Positions 18,254 through 26,408 of a DNA stretch of 64,000 bases are shown here, piece by piece. Position numbers and translations under genes: made by a program. This stretch comes from Archangiaceae bacterium (GTDB lineage Bacteria; Myxococcota; Myxococcia; Myxococcales; Myxococcaceae), in NCBI GenBank assembly GCA_016879935.1, contig JAACJQ010000101.1:1-64000 (forward strand). The letters run 5' to 3'. The notes under the pieces are model-generated. The model saw only the letters and a program-made list of their open reading frames with translations. It made no database searches and was not told the origin of the DNA. Every line of letters starts with the position of its first letter. The stretch's first letter is position 1.

Positions 18254-19890
18254 GCGGCAGGCACCACGTCGTGTCCCGCCGTCTGGTACTGCTTGAGCTT
18301 TCGGAACAGCGTCGCCTGCCCGATGCCCAGCCGTTCGGCGGTTCGCGCCCGATTGCCTCGCTCCGCAGCCAGGGTCGAGAGAATGGCCGAGCGCTCCAGC
18401 TCTTCGAGCGTCTGCCCCGGCTGGCCTGGGAGCGTCGTCACCACGGGTCGCACGATCTCCTCCGGCAGATCGTCGAGCTGCAGGGTGCGGCGATCGGCGA
18501 GCACGGCCGCGCGCTCCATGGCGTTGAAGAGCTCGCGCACGTTCCCCGGCCACGGGTACTCGAGCAGCTTGCGGCTCACCTGCGGCGACAGCTCCTTCGG
18601 TGGCAACTTCGATCGGCTCGTCGCCTCCATCAGCGCGACGCGGGCGAGCGGCACGACGTCTTCTGGCCGCTCCCGCAGCGACGGAACTTTGAGCGCCACC
18701 ACGCGCAGACGGAAGAGGAGATCTTCTCGAAAGCGCCCGGCCTTCACCTCGGCCTGCAGATCGCGGTGCGTCGCGGCCACGAGGCGCACGTCGATGGCGC
18801 GCGTCTTGTTCTCCCCTACCCTGCGCACCTCGCGTTCCTGCAGCACACGCAGCAGCTTGGCCTGCATCGACAACGGCAGCTCGCCCACCTCGTCGAGGAG
18901 CAACGTGCCGCCGCGCGCCGACTCGAAGAGGCCCGCACGATCGGAGACCGCGCCCGTGAACGAGCCACGCGCATGGCCGAAGAGCTCGCTCTCGATGAGC
19001 GATTCAGGCACCGCCGCGCAGTTGATGGCCACGAAGGGGCCGCCCTGCCGCCGGGAGGACTCGTGAATGAGCCGCGCGATGCGCTCCTTGCCCGAGCCGC
19101 TCTCGCCGTTGAGCAGCACCGTCGCGTCGACCGCCGCCACCCGCCTGGCCTGCGAGACGAGCAGCTTCATCGCGTCAGAGCGCGTCACCAGCCCAGACTC
19201 GTCGTCGGCCAGCCGCTCGAGCTCACGGCGCCGCTCGAGCAGGCGCTTGTCGACGCGCTTGAGCGACGTCTGCAACGACTTCATCGCCTCGTTGAGACAA
19301 TCGCTCTCGTAGAAGGCGAAGAACGGGCGCGTCGCTTCGTCCCAGTCCTCTTTGTAGCGGCCCACCATGCGGCAGACGGGGTCGCCCTTTCCGCGGCATG
19401 ACGTCTCGAGGCAGTAGATCGTGCGGCCGTTGACGAACGAGAGGTAGCCCGACGCGAAGGCGGTGAGCGACCAGCACACGCACTCGTCGGACTTGCCGTG
19501 GTGGAGCAGGTGCTGCTCGGCCTCGTAGCTGTCGGGCCACACCGCTTCCGCGAAAGGCGTGGGAACCGTCGCTTCTTTCTCGCTGACGGGCTCGAAAGTG
19601 ACCATGCCCAGCAGCCGGTGCAGCCGGCCGCCGGCGATGCGCCACTCGCGCTCCTCGTCCCACGGAATCGCCGTCTTCATCGCCTCGGCGACGCGCCAGC
19701 CGTGCGAGTAGCCAAAACGCGTGAGAATCGCCCGCGCGCCCGCAGCGCCGAAGGTCGTGATGAGCTGCTGCCGCAGCAGGCCCAGCGCCACCGCGTCCAT
19801 CAACACCACCCGCTCGCCCGCGAAGGTGAGCACCCCACCGGTGGGCTCGAACTCGAGCACGTCGCTCAGCGTCAGTTGCTGCGTTCGCAT
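18250..19890 (-). CDS. Sigma-54-dependent activator with XylR-N and V4R sensor domains, 546 aa
   Basis: Domain order: XylR_N-type region (about 12-100, [21 protein letters not shown]), V4R domain (about 120-180, with C136, C139, C160, C165 and C173 in the [12 protein letters not shown] pattern), and a linker helix. The AAA+ domain has Walker A GESGSGKE 262-269, sigma-54 loop GSFTGA 309-314 (canonical GAFTGA) and Walker B DEVGEL 333-338. A Fis-type HTH closes the protein ([20 protein letters not shown]). XylR/DmpR relatives sense small, often aromatic, effectors through V4R. The gene is divergent from pirin, whose upstream region carries a matching sigma-54 promoter. Confidence 0.92.
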   Translation of the reverse strand: MRTQQLTLSDVLEFEPTGGVLTFAGERVVLMDAVALGLLRQQLITTFGAAGARAILTRFGYSHGWRVAEAMKTAIPWDEEREWRIAGGRLHRLLGMVTFEPVSEKEATVPTPFAEAVWPDSYEAEQHLLHHGKSDECVCWSLTAFASGYLSFVNGRTIYCLETSCRGKGDPVCRMVGRYKEDWDEATRPFFAFYESDCLNEAMKSLQTSLKRVDKRLLERRRELERLADDESGLVTRSDAMKLLVSQARRVAAVDATVLLNGESGSGKERIARLIHESSRRQGGPFVAINCAAVPESLIESELFGHARGSFTGAVSDRAGLFESARGGTLLLDEVGELPLSMQAKLLRVLQEREVRRVGENKTRAIDVRLVAATHRDLQAEVKAGRFREDLLFRLRVVALKVPSLRERPEDVVPLARVALMEATSRSKLPPKELSPQVSRKLLEYPWPGNVRELFNAMERAAVLADRRTLQLDDLPEEIVRPVVTTLPGQPGQTLEELERSAILSTLAAERGNRARTAERLGIGQATLFRKLKQYQTAGHDVVPAA

Positions 19891-19897
19891 GTCTGCA

Positions 19898-19932
19898 TCT
19901 CATATTGAGAGCCATCTGATTTCAAGTTGAGA
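19898..19932. promoter_or_regulatory. Twin operator-like sites (candidate upstream activating sequence)
   Basis: TCTCATATTGAGA (19898-19910) is a perfect inverted repeat with 5-bp arms. TTTCAAGTTGAGA (19920-19932) matches it at 10 of 13 positions. The sites are exactly 22 bp apart, about two helical turns. They begin 7 bp upstream of the activator's start codon and lie about 80-110 bp upstream of the predicted sigma-54 transcription start. They are proposed as binding sites of the activator's Fis-type HTH. Confidence 0.55.
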
Positions 19933-19983
19933 GTCGATAGCCCTCGCCGCCCGGGTGGGCGAACGCTTCCGCATCTATACGGG

Positions 19984-19999
19984 TGGCACGGCTGCTGCT
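19984..19999 (+). promoter_or_regulatory. Candidate sigma-54 (-24/-12) promoter for the pirin gene
   Basis: TGGCACGGCTGCTGCT matches the consensus TGGCACG-N4-TTGC[AT] at all but one fixed position. The invariant GG and GC are separated by exactly 10 bases. Transcription should start near 20010. The site lies between a sigma-54 activator gene and the divergent pirin gene, which makes a chance match less likely. Confidence 0.65.
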
Positions 20000-20108
20000 C
20001 TGAACCCGGTGCATGAACACCACACGACGCACCATGCTTCTGGGGACCGCTGGGCTGGCAGGGTGCCGGCTCATGCCCTCGGCGGAACGGCGCGAGGAGA
20101 ACACGACC

Positions 20109-20807
20109 ATGATGACGATTCGAAAAGCCGAAGCGCGCGGCGGGGCCAACCACGGCTGGCTGAACACGAAACACACCTTCTCGTTCGCGGACTACTACGA
20201 CCCCAAACACATGGGCTTTCGCAGCCTGCGGGTGATCAACGACGACCGCGTCACGCCGGGCATGGGCTTCGGCACGCACCCGCACCGCGACATGGAGATC
20301 ATCTCGTACGTGCTCGAGGGCGGCCTCGCGCACAAGGACTCGATGGGCACGGGCAGCGTGATCTCGCCCGGTGACGTGCAGCGCATGAGCGCGGGCACGG
20401 GCGTGTACCACTCCGAGTTCAACGCCTCGAAGGTCGAGCCCGTTCACTTCCTGCAGATCTGGCTCATGCCCGACGAGCAGGGCGTGACGCCCGGCTACGA
20501 GCAGAAGACGTTCGCCGACGCCGAGAAGCAGGGCCGGCTCAGGCTCGTCGCGTCTCCCGACGGCAGCGACGGCTCGGTGCGCATTCACTCGAACACGCGG
20601 CTCTTCGCAGGGCTGTTCTCGAAGGGAGAGCGCAGCGAACTTCAGCTCGCGAACGGCCGGCACGCCTGGGTGCACGTCGCGCGCGGCGAGGTGCAGGTCA
20701 ACGGGCAGACGCTGAAGGAAGGCGATGGCGCGGCGTTGTCGAACGAAGCAGCGGTGAAGCTCGAAGGGGTCAGCAGCGGCGAAGTGCTGGTGTTCGATCT
20801 CGCGTGA
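20109..20807 (+). CDS. Pirin family protein (YhhW-like), 232 aa
   Basis: The sequence from MTIRKAEARGGANHGWLNTK through FGTHPHRDMEIISYVLEG follows E. coli YhhW, a bicupin with quercetin 2,3-dioxygenase activity in vitro. Metal ligands are the cupin-1 His residues in THPHRD, plus YHSEFN. The start is debatable. ATG 20109 follows GAGGAG (20094-20099) by 9 bases and gives 232 residues, close to YhhW's 231. ATG 20013 would add 32 residues resembling a Tat/lipoprotein signal (TRRTMLLGTAGLAGC), but it has no ribosome-binding site and lies at the predicted sigma-54 transcription start. Confidence 0.88.
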   Translation: MMTIRKAEARGGANHGWLNTKHTFSFADYYDPKHMGFRSLRVINDDRVTPGMGFGTHPHRDMEIISYVLEGGLAHKDSMGTGSVISPGDVQRMSAGTGVYHSEFNASKVEPVHFLQIWLMPDEQGVTPGYEQKTFADAEKQGRLRLVASPDGSDGSVRIHSNTRLFAGLFSKGERSELQLANGRHAWVHVARGEVQVNGQTLKEGDGAALSNEAAVKLEGVSSGEVLVFDLA

Positions 20808-20861
20808 CGCGTTGGAGTGAACCGGCTGAGGTGGGCGACTCCCCGCAGCCGGAGCCCACGC

Positions 20862-21824
20862 ATGAACACGACCGAAGCTGCAGCAACCGCACGCGAAGTG
20901 CTCGCGATGCGGCAGACCCTCGCCGCCACCCAGCCCTCGCTCGATCGGGGCCTGCGCGTGGCGGTGTTCCTCGGCACCTGGTTCTTCGCCGTCGTCGCCG
21001 GTGTGTTGATCGGCGGGCTGATTGGCAGCGGGCCAGGCGCGAGCGCGGGCCTGGTGATCGGCATCATGCTCGGTGCCGTGCTGGCGGCGTGGGCGAGCCA
21101 GGTCATTCGCGTCGCCGCGCAGTGGGAGCGCGCCGTGCTGCTCAGGCTCGGCAAGTTCAAGGAGGTCAAAGGCCCGGGGGTGATCTTCGTGTTCCCCGTG
21201 CTCGACAACGTGCGCATCATCGACACGCGCCTGCTGACCATGTCGATTCCGCACCAGCAGGTGATCACCCGCGACAACGTGCCAGTCACCATCGACGGCG
21301 CGCTCTTCTTCGAGGTGCGCGACCCCGAGAAGGCGTGCATCTCGGTGCAGGACTACCGCAGCGCGATCATGCAGTACGCACAGGCCTCGCTGCGTGACGT
21401 CGCCGGCCAGATGAGCCTCGACGAGCTGCTCTCGGAGCGCGACAAGATTCAGGCGCAGATCGCCAACGTCGTCGAGAGCCGCTCCACCGCCTGGGGCATT
21501 CACGTCGAGGCCATTCGGCTGCTCGACATCAACATGCCCGAAGATCTCAAGCGCATGATGTCGCGGCAGGCGTCGGCCGAGCGAGAGAAGCGCGCCACCA
21601 TCACGAAGGCCGAGGGCGATCGGGAAGCCGCCCTCAACCTCGCCGCCGCTGCGCACACCATGGCGGCGAGCCCGGGTGCCATGCAGCTGCGCACGCTTCA
21701 GTCACTCGATGGGCTTGGGTCGTCACCGTCGAACACGGTCGTGCTGGCCGTGCCCGTCGAGGTGCTCGAGCTGGCGAAGTCTCTCGCCGGTCGCGTCACG
21801 CAGACCGTCGACGCCGCGAAGTAG
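20862..21824 (+). CDS. Slipin (stomatin/SPFH band-7 family) membrane protein, 320 aa
   Basis: A cytoplasmic N-terminus is followed by a long hydrophobic hairpin (about 32-80) and the SPFH domain from about 85 to 240. Markers are WERAVLLRLGKFKEVKGPGVIFVFP and IDTRLLTMSIPHQQVITRDNVPV, typical of bacterial slipins. A Glu/Lys/Arg-rich coiled segment follows (REKRATITKAEGDREAALNL). GGAG (20850-20853) supports ATG 20862. Slipins form membrane microdomain assemblies and often pair with an NfeD protein, which is absent here. It follows pirin by 54 bases. Confidence 0.9.
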   Translation: MNTTEAAATAREVLAMRQTLAATQPSLDRGLRVAVFLGTWFFAVVAGVLIGGLIGSGPGASAGLVIGIMLGAVLAAWASQVIRVAAQWERAVLLRLGKFKEVKGPGVIFVFPVLDNVRIIDTRLLTMSIPHQQVITRDNVPVTIDGALFFEVRDPEKACISVQDYRSAIMQYAQASLRDVAGQMSLDELLSERDKIQAQIANVVESRSTAWGIHVEAIRLLDINMPEDLKRMMSRQASAEREKRATITKAEGDREAALNLAAAAHTMAASPGAMQLRTLQSLDGLGSSPSNTVVLAVPVEVLELAKSLAGRVTQTVDAAK

Positions 21825-21832
21825 CCGGCGCC

Positions 21833-22735
21833 TCAGGCCGTCTGCTTCTTCGGCGGCAGGGGGATCAACATCGACACCCGCTTCTGGTGCTCGGCGTAGT
21901 GTGGCCGGCGCGCGAGGCTGCGCTTCTCGGCCATTGGAATGCTGGCACCCGCGAAGAGCACCACCATCGAGATCCACCCCGCCGCCGCCCACCACGGAGC
22001 TCCCGCGGCGACGCCGAAGAGCCACAGGCCGACCCAGAACGAGATCTCACCGAAGTAGTTCGGGTGACGCGACCAGGCCCACAGGCCCACGTTGCAGATG
22101 TCGCCGTCTTCGCGTTTGGCCCGCCGGAAGTTCCGCAGCTGCTCGTCGGCCACCGTCTCGATGATGATCGCGCCGAACGTGACGACGGCCGCCAGCCCAT
22201 CGATGAGCCCGAACGCCGGCCCTGACTCGACGAGCGCGGCGTAGAGCGGCAGACAGCCCAGCCACACCATCACCGTCGGGAAGTAGTGAAGGCCGAAGAA
22301 GCTGGTCAGCCAGTAGAGCTTTCCCGTCTTCTTGCGGAAGTCGACGTAGCGCCAGTCTTCGTGCTTGAGCCCCTGCCACCCGCGCGCCCAGTTGAAGGTG
22401 AGGCGCACCGCGTAGAACGTGACGAGGCCGAGCGCGACGAGCTGGCGGGCGTCGACGTGACGCGCTTCTCCGGGGCCGAACACGAGCCACGCGCCGATGA
22501 TCGCGGGCGCGACCGACCAGTACGGGTCGTAGAAGCTCGTGTTGTCGTTCGCGAACGAGAAGAGGAACACGGCGATCGTCGCAGCGGAGTCAGCCGCGAG
22601 GATCTTCCACAGCGGGTGCCAGTCGGCCGGGCACACCCGCAGCACCGCCGCGGCCACGACGAGGCCAGCCACGTACGCGACGGTGACCAGGGCAAACCCA
22701 CTCCAGGGACGCTTCTCGACGACCGGCGAACTCAT
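21833..22735 (-). CDS. DUF1295 family membrane reductase-like protein (steroid 5-alpha-reductase clan), 300 aa
   Basis: The protein is polytopic with about six to seven hydrophobic segments. Family markers are SFYDPYWSVAPAI, a conserved R-x-x-x-N-W-x-R-G-W-x-G motif (RLTFNWARGWQGLKHEDWRY) and the C-terminal LWAWSRHPNYFGEISFWVG. The R-H-P-N-Y-F-G motif is the shared NADPH/substrate region of the steroid 5-alpha-reductase and isoprenylcysteine methyltransferase clan. DUF1295 proteins are presumed lipid or terpenoid reductases. The gene converges on the slipin. Confidence 0.9.
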   Translation of the reverse strand: MSSPVVEKRPWSGFALVTVAYVAGLVVAAAVLRVCPADWHPLWKILAADSAATIAVFLFSFANDNTSFYDPYWSVAPAIIGAWLVFGPGEARHVDARQLVALGLVTFYAVRLTFNWARGWQGLKHEDWRYVDFRKKTGKLYWLTSFFGLHYFPTVMVWLGCLPLYAALVESGPAFGLIDGLAAVVTFGAIIIETVADEQLRNFRRAKREDGDICNVGLWAWSRHPNYFGEISFWVGLWLFGVAAGAPWWAAAGWISMVVLFAGASIPMAEKRSLARRPHYAEHQKRVSMLIPLPPKKQTA

Positions 22736-22767
22736 GCGCGGCCGTCTAGTGCGTCAGGCGGTTCGGG

Positions 22768-23223
22768 TCACGTGCGCTTGCGCGGCGCAGCCTTCTTCTT
22801 CTCGGCCACCATCGCCCCTTCGGGCACCTTCCCCAGCAGATCGGCCAGCGCGTTCATGCCGTCGGTCACCGTGAAGACGCCCACTACCTTCTGGTTCGCG
22901 TTCACCACCACGGCGCTGCCGAGCTTGTGCTTGGCCATGTGGCGCGCACAGACCTCGAGCGGCGTCGTGGAGGCGACCGTGTACGGCGACTGCGACATCG
23001 CCTCTTCGATGGGCACGTCGTCGGCCTTCACTCCGGCCATCGAGTTGACCATCTGAATGTCGCGGTCGCTGACGATGCCGACGAGCTGGTTGCCGTCGAG
23101 CACCGGCAGGTGGCGAATCTTGTACGCCTTCATCATGTTCGCCGCGTCAGACAACGAGAGTGACACCCCGATGCTGTGGGGCGTCGCCGTCATGTAGTCC
23201 TGCACGAGGATGGTCTGGGACAT
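22768..23223 (-). CDS. Two-CBS-domain protein, 151 aa
   Basis: A tandem CBS pair fills the protein. Repeat 1 (about 5-62) reads MTATPHSIGVSLSLSDAANM...VGIVSDRDIQM; repeat 2 (about 72-130) reads MSQSPYTVASTTPLEVCARH...VVGVFTVTDGM. Both end in the usual G-[IV]-[VF]-[ST]-[DV]-x-D. The C-terminal tail is Lys/Arg rich (EKKKAAPRKRT). Such stand-alone Bateman modules bind adenine nucleotides and regulate partners. ATG 23223 is preferred, although no good ribosome-binding site precedes it. Confidence 0.9.
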   Translation of the reverse strand: MSQTILVQDYMTATPHSIGVSLSLSDAANMMKAYKIRHLPVLDGNQLVGIVSDRDIQMVNSMAGVKADDVPIEEAMSQSPYTVASTTPLEVCARHMAKHKLGSAVVVNANQKVVGVFTVTDGMNALADLLGKVPEGAMVAEKKKAAPRKRT

Positions 23224-23340
23224 GTGGGGAAGTCGCAGCAACCCGCGAGCCACGCCGCTCCCTCGGGAGCCGTCAGCCGCTCACGCAAGACGTGCGGCGC
23301 GACGTTCAACCGCGCGGAGCCCCGTGCGTGGTTTTCGCCT

Positions 23341-24267
23341 TCACGAGAACAACGGCGCGAGCTTTCCGACGAGATCGAGATCCATCGGCTCGAGCTCGAG
23401 ATCGCCCGCCAGCACGGCCATCTGCGCGTCCTTGCGGCCCTTGAGCAGGTCGCCGAAGTCGGCGGCCGAGCAGCGCACCGTCAGCCTCGGGTCGCCCTCG
23501 AGGCCCTCCGAGATGAAGTCCTTCGAGCGGGTGAGATCGGCCGTCCACTGGCCGCCATCGTCACCGGTGATGTCGAGGTGAATGACGCCGGCGACGGCCT
23601 TGCGCACCTCGGGGTGTTTGCCCAGCTTCGCGTCGAAGTCCTTCGTGATGATCTTCTCGATCTTCGACAGCTTCTTCGGCACCGGCTTCTTCGCCTTGCC
23701 GACGGTCTTCTTCGCCTTCGGCTTCTCGTCGGGCTCCGCCACACCTTCCGGCTTCACCGCCGCGGCCTTGCTCTTGCGAAATGCGTTGAAGCGCTCCATC
23801 GAGAAGAGCTTCGAGCCTTCGTCACGGGCCAGCTCGAAGACCTTGCGCAGCTGCTCCTTCGGCATGCCGGGGTTCTTGAAGTACTCCATGGCGACGCGCC
23901 CGATGGCCCAGTTCATCGCGAACGCCGCGGGCACGGTGAGCAGCGCGCCGACGACGGGCAGCAACGCCTTGATGCCCTGCCGCGCCAACATGCCTGCGCC
24001 GGCCACGGTGCCCAGCTCGAGAATGAGCGACTTCGCGTCGGCCTGGGTCACCTTGCGCCCGTAGACGTGCCCCACCGTCATCACCATGCCCGTCTGCATG
24101 GGCAGGCTGAGCACCGCGTCGGAGAAAGGAATCGGAGACACGGCGACGACGGCACAGCCGTAGCTGGCCATGTTCACGACGTCGCGGGCGGCCTTGTCGC
24201 GCTGGGCGACGGGCACCTTGCTGAAGTCCTTCTTGCGAATGTCTTCGAGGGTATCGAGCCAGGACAT
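23341..24267 (-). CDS. DUF697-like membrane-associated protein fused to an SCP2-like domain, 308 aa
   Basis: Residues about 20-140 carry a DUF697-like hydrophobic helical region (GAGMLARQGIKALLPVVGAL, with FAMNWAIGRVAMEYF). A Lys-rich hinge (about 175-205, KPKAKKTVGKAKKPVPKKL) leads to a C-terminal SCP2/sterol-carrier-like domain (about 215-300, ITGDDGGQWTADLTRSK...VLAGDLELEPMDLDL). SCP2 domains bind lipids, so lipid handling at a membrane is a reasonable inference. The start is uncertain: ATG 24267 has no clear ribosome-binding site. Confidence 0.72.
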   Translation of the reverse strand: MSWLDTLEDIRKKDFSKVPVAQRDKAARDVVNMASYGCAVVAVSPIPFSDAVLSLPMQTGMVMTVGHVYGRKVTQADAKSLILELGTVAGAGMLARQGIKALLPVVGALLTVPAAFAMNWAIGRVAMEYFKNPGMPKEQLRKVFELARDEGSKLFSMERFNAFRKSKAAAVKPEGVAEPDEKPKAKKTVGKAKKPVPKKLSKIEKIITKDFDAKLGKHPEVRKAVAGVIHLDITGDDGGQWTADLTRSKDFISEGLEGDPRLTVRCSAADFGDLLKGRKDAQMAVLAGDLELEPMDLDLVGKLAPLFS

Positions 24268-24305
24268 GTGGCCACTGTAACCCGCGAAGACGGCGCGGCG
24301 TTCCC

Positions 24306-24896
24306 TCAACGGCGGAACTTGCGGCCGATTGGATCTTTCGGGCGCTGCATGCCCTGCGGCACCACGATGCGGCCGTTGCGCTCGAAGTCTTCACGCAGCA
24401 CCAGCCGGCCTTCTTTCACTTCGCGCGCGGCGTCAGGCCCGATCCACGAGCCCTTCGGGTCTCCCTTGCGGAAGGTCTTCGTGAGCCACGCGCCGATCTC
24501 GAGCACGCGCGCGCGGAAGGCGGCGGGCGCAGCGTTCTTCCGGCCCGTCTGCTCCGTCACGTCGAGCTCGGCCCAGAGCTGACCCGACAGCAGCTCGTCG
24601 TCTTCGTTGCGGGCGCTGCGCTCCCAGAAAAGGACGGGAGAGCGAACCTCGTCGATGCGCCAGAACCCCTTGTCGGGGCCGCGTTTGATCGCGTCGACGT
24701 GCGCGGGGCCGAGATCGCTGGCCACCAGGTACACGTCGCGCTCGGGTAGCTGCGCAATCGTCTCGACCGAGAGCCTGAAGGTCTTCCAGTCGGGAGGCAC
24801 GCGGCGCGGGTAGACCTCGAAGACGTTGCGCGCGAGCACCCGCACGAAGGCCTCTTCGTCGGTCGGAGTCATGAACGTGTATTGCTGGTGAGCCAT
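24306..24896 (-). CDS. Unrecognised cytoplasmic protein, 196 aa
   Basis: The protein begins MAHQQYTFMTPTDEEAFVRV. It is charged, lacks a signal peptide or membrane helix, and contains a Trp-bearing central segment (FWRIDEVRSPVLFWERSARN). Codon use and third-position GC match the neighbours. The stop lies 38 bases upstream of the DUF697-SCP2 start, so the two may be cotranscribed. I assign no family. Confidence 0.7.
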   Translation of the reverse strand: MAHQQYTFMTPTDEEAFVRVLARNVFEVYPRRVPPDWKTFRLSVETIAQLPERDVYLVASDLGPAHVDAIKRGPDKGFWRIDEVRSPVLFWERSARNEDDELLSGQLWAELDVTEQTGRKNAAPAAFRARVLEIGAWLTKTFRKGDPKGSWIGPDAAREVKEGRLVLREDFERNGRIVVPQGMQRPKDPIGRKFRR

Positions 24897-24950
24897 GGCC
24901 GACGGCAAAAGCACGTCGGCGCACCCGTCACAAGGTTACGCTCGACCTTC

Positions 24951-26408
24951 ATGAACGACGCGCTCAGGAACCGCATCTTCGAGCTTCGCGATCTCGCGGG
25001 AGTCATCAACCTCGCCACGTGGGATCAAGAGACGTACATGCCGAAGAAGGCCGAAGCAGTGCGCGCGGCCCAGCTCGGCACGCTCCAGGGCCTGTACCAC
25101 GAGCGCCTCGTCGACCCGCGACTTGGCGAGTGGATCGAGCGTGAGACGCCGGCGACTCCCGATGAACGCGCGATGCTGCGCGTGCTGAAGCGTGAGCGTG
25201 AACGCGCCGTGCGCCTGCCGTCGCGGCTGGTGAAGGCGATCGCCGAGGGGCAGGCCCACGCACTCAGCGCCTGGCGAGAAGCGCGCACGCAGCGCTCGTT
25301 CAAGGTGTTCCAACCGAAGCTCGAGGTGCTGGTGAACCTGCGGCGTGAGCAGGCCGACGCCCTGGGCCACGACGGTGAACGCTACGACGCGCTGCTCGAG
25401 AACTACGAGCCGGGCATGAAGGTCGCGCGTCTGACGCCAGTGCTCAGCTCGCTGGTGAAGAAGCTCGAGCCGCTGATCGCCACCATCGAAGCGCGGGGCC
25501 CGAAACGAGACGCGCTCGCAGGCAAACGGTTTCCCGTCGAGGAGCAGTGGGCGTTCACCATGGAGCTGCTGCCAGCCATGGGCTTCGATCTCGAAGCTGG
25601 CCGGCAGGATCGTTCGATTCACCCGTTCTCGAACGGCCTCGCGCCGACCGACGTGCGCCTCACGACGCGCGTCTTCGAAGATCAGCCCTTCTCGGCGATC
25701 TTCGGCACACTGCACGAGGGCGGACATGGCCTGTACGAGCAGGGCTTCTCACCCGATCACTTCCGCACCCCGCTCGCCCAGTCGCCATCGATGGGCCTGC
25801 ACGAGTCGCAGTCGCGGCTGTGGGAGAACCTGGTGGGCCGCAGCCGCCCGTTCTGGACGTTCTTCTTCCCGAAGCTCAAAGCGCGCTTCCCGTCGCAGCT
25901 CGCCGACGTCTCGCTCGACGACTTCCTCGCCTCGGTCAACAAGGTGGAGCGCAGCTTCGTGCGCGTCGAAGCCGACGAGGTCACCTACAACCTGCACATC
26001 GCGCTGCGGTACGAGCTCGAGCTGGGGCTGGTGCGCGGGAGTCTCTCGGTCGCCGAGCTCGAAGACGCGTGGAACCAGAAGACGAAGGCGTTGCTCGGCC
26101 TCGAGGTGAAGCAGCCAGTCGAAGGCGTGCTCCAGGACATTCACTGGGCCTGGGGCGAGTTCGGCTACTTCCCGACGTACGCGCTCGGCAACCTGTACGG
26201 CGCCACGTTGTTCGCGACCGCGAGGCGCGAGCTGCCCTCGCTCGACGACGAGCTCGCGCGCGGCCATCTGCTCGGCTTGCTGGGGTGGCTACGCGAGAAG
26301 ATCCACCGCCACGGCTCGCGGCTCGACGCTGAAGAGCTCGTTCGTCAGGCCACTGGCCACGGCCTGCGTGACGACGACTTCATTGCCGGCCTCACCACGC
26401 GCTACTGA
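24951..26408 (+). CDS. M32 family metallocarboxypeptidase, 485 aa
   Basis: This is a zinc carboxypeptidase (Taq-type). The metal motif H-E-x-x-H appears as HEGGHGLYEQG (about 256-260). The downstream family motifs HESQSRLWENLVGRS and GVLQDIHWAWGEFGYFPTYALGN are both intact. The N-terminus LATWDQETYMPKKAEAVRA is typical, and the length fits the ~500-residue family. ATG 24951 is the first codon matching the family N-terminus. The enzyme removes C-terminal residues from peptides in the cytoplasm. Its stop overlaps the convergent kinase gene. Confidence 0.93.
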   Translation: MNDALRNRIFELRDLAGVINLATWDQETYMPKKAEAVRAAQLGTLQGLYHERLVDPRLGEWIERETPATPDERAMLRVLKRERERAVRLPSRLVKAIAEGQAHALSAWREARTQRSFKVFQPKLEVLVNLRREQADALGHDGERYDALLENYEPGMKVARLTPVLSSLVKKLEPLIATIEARGPKRDALAGKRFPVEEQWAFTMELLPAMGFDLEAGRQDRSIHPFSNGLAPTDVRLTTRVFEDQPFSAIFGTLHEGGHGLYEQGFSPDHFRTPLAQSPSMGLHESQSRLWENLVGRSRPFWTFFFPKLKARFPSQLADVSLDDFLASVNKVERSFVRVEADEVTYNLHIALRYELELGLVRGSLSVAELEDAWNQKTKALLGLEVKQPVEGVLQDIHWAWGEFGYFPTYALGNLYGATLFATARRELPSLDDELARGHLLGLLGWLREKIHRHGSRLDAEELVRQATGHGLRDDDFIAGLTTRY

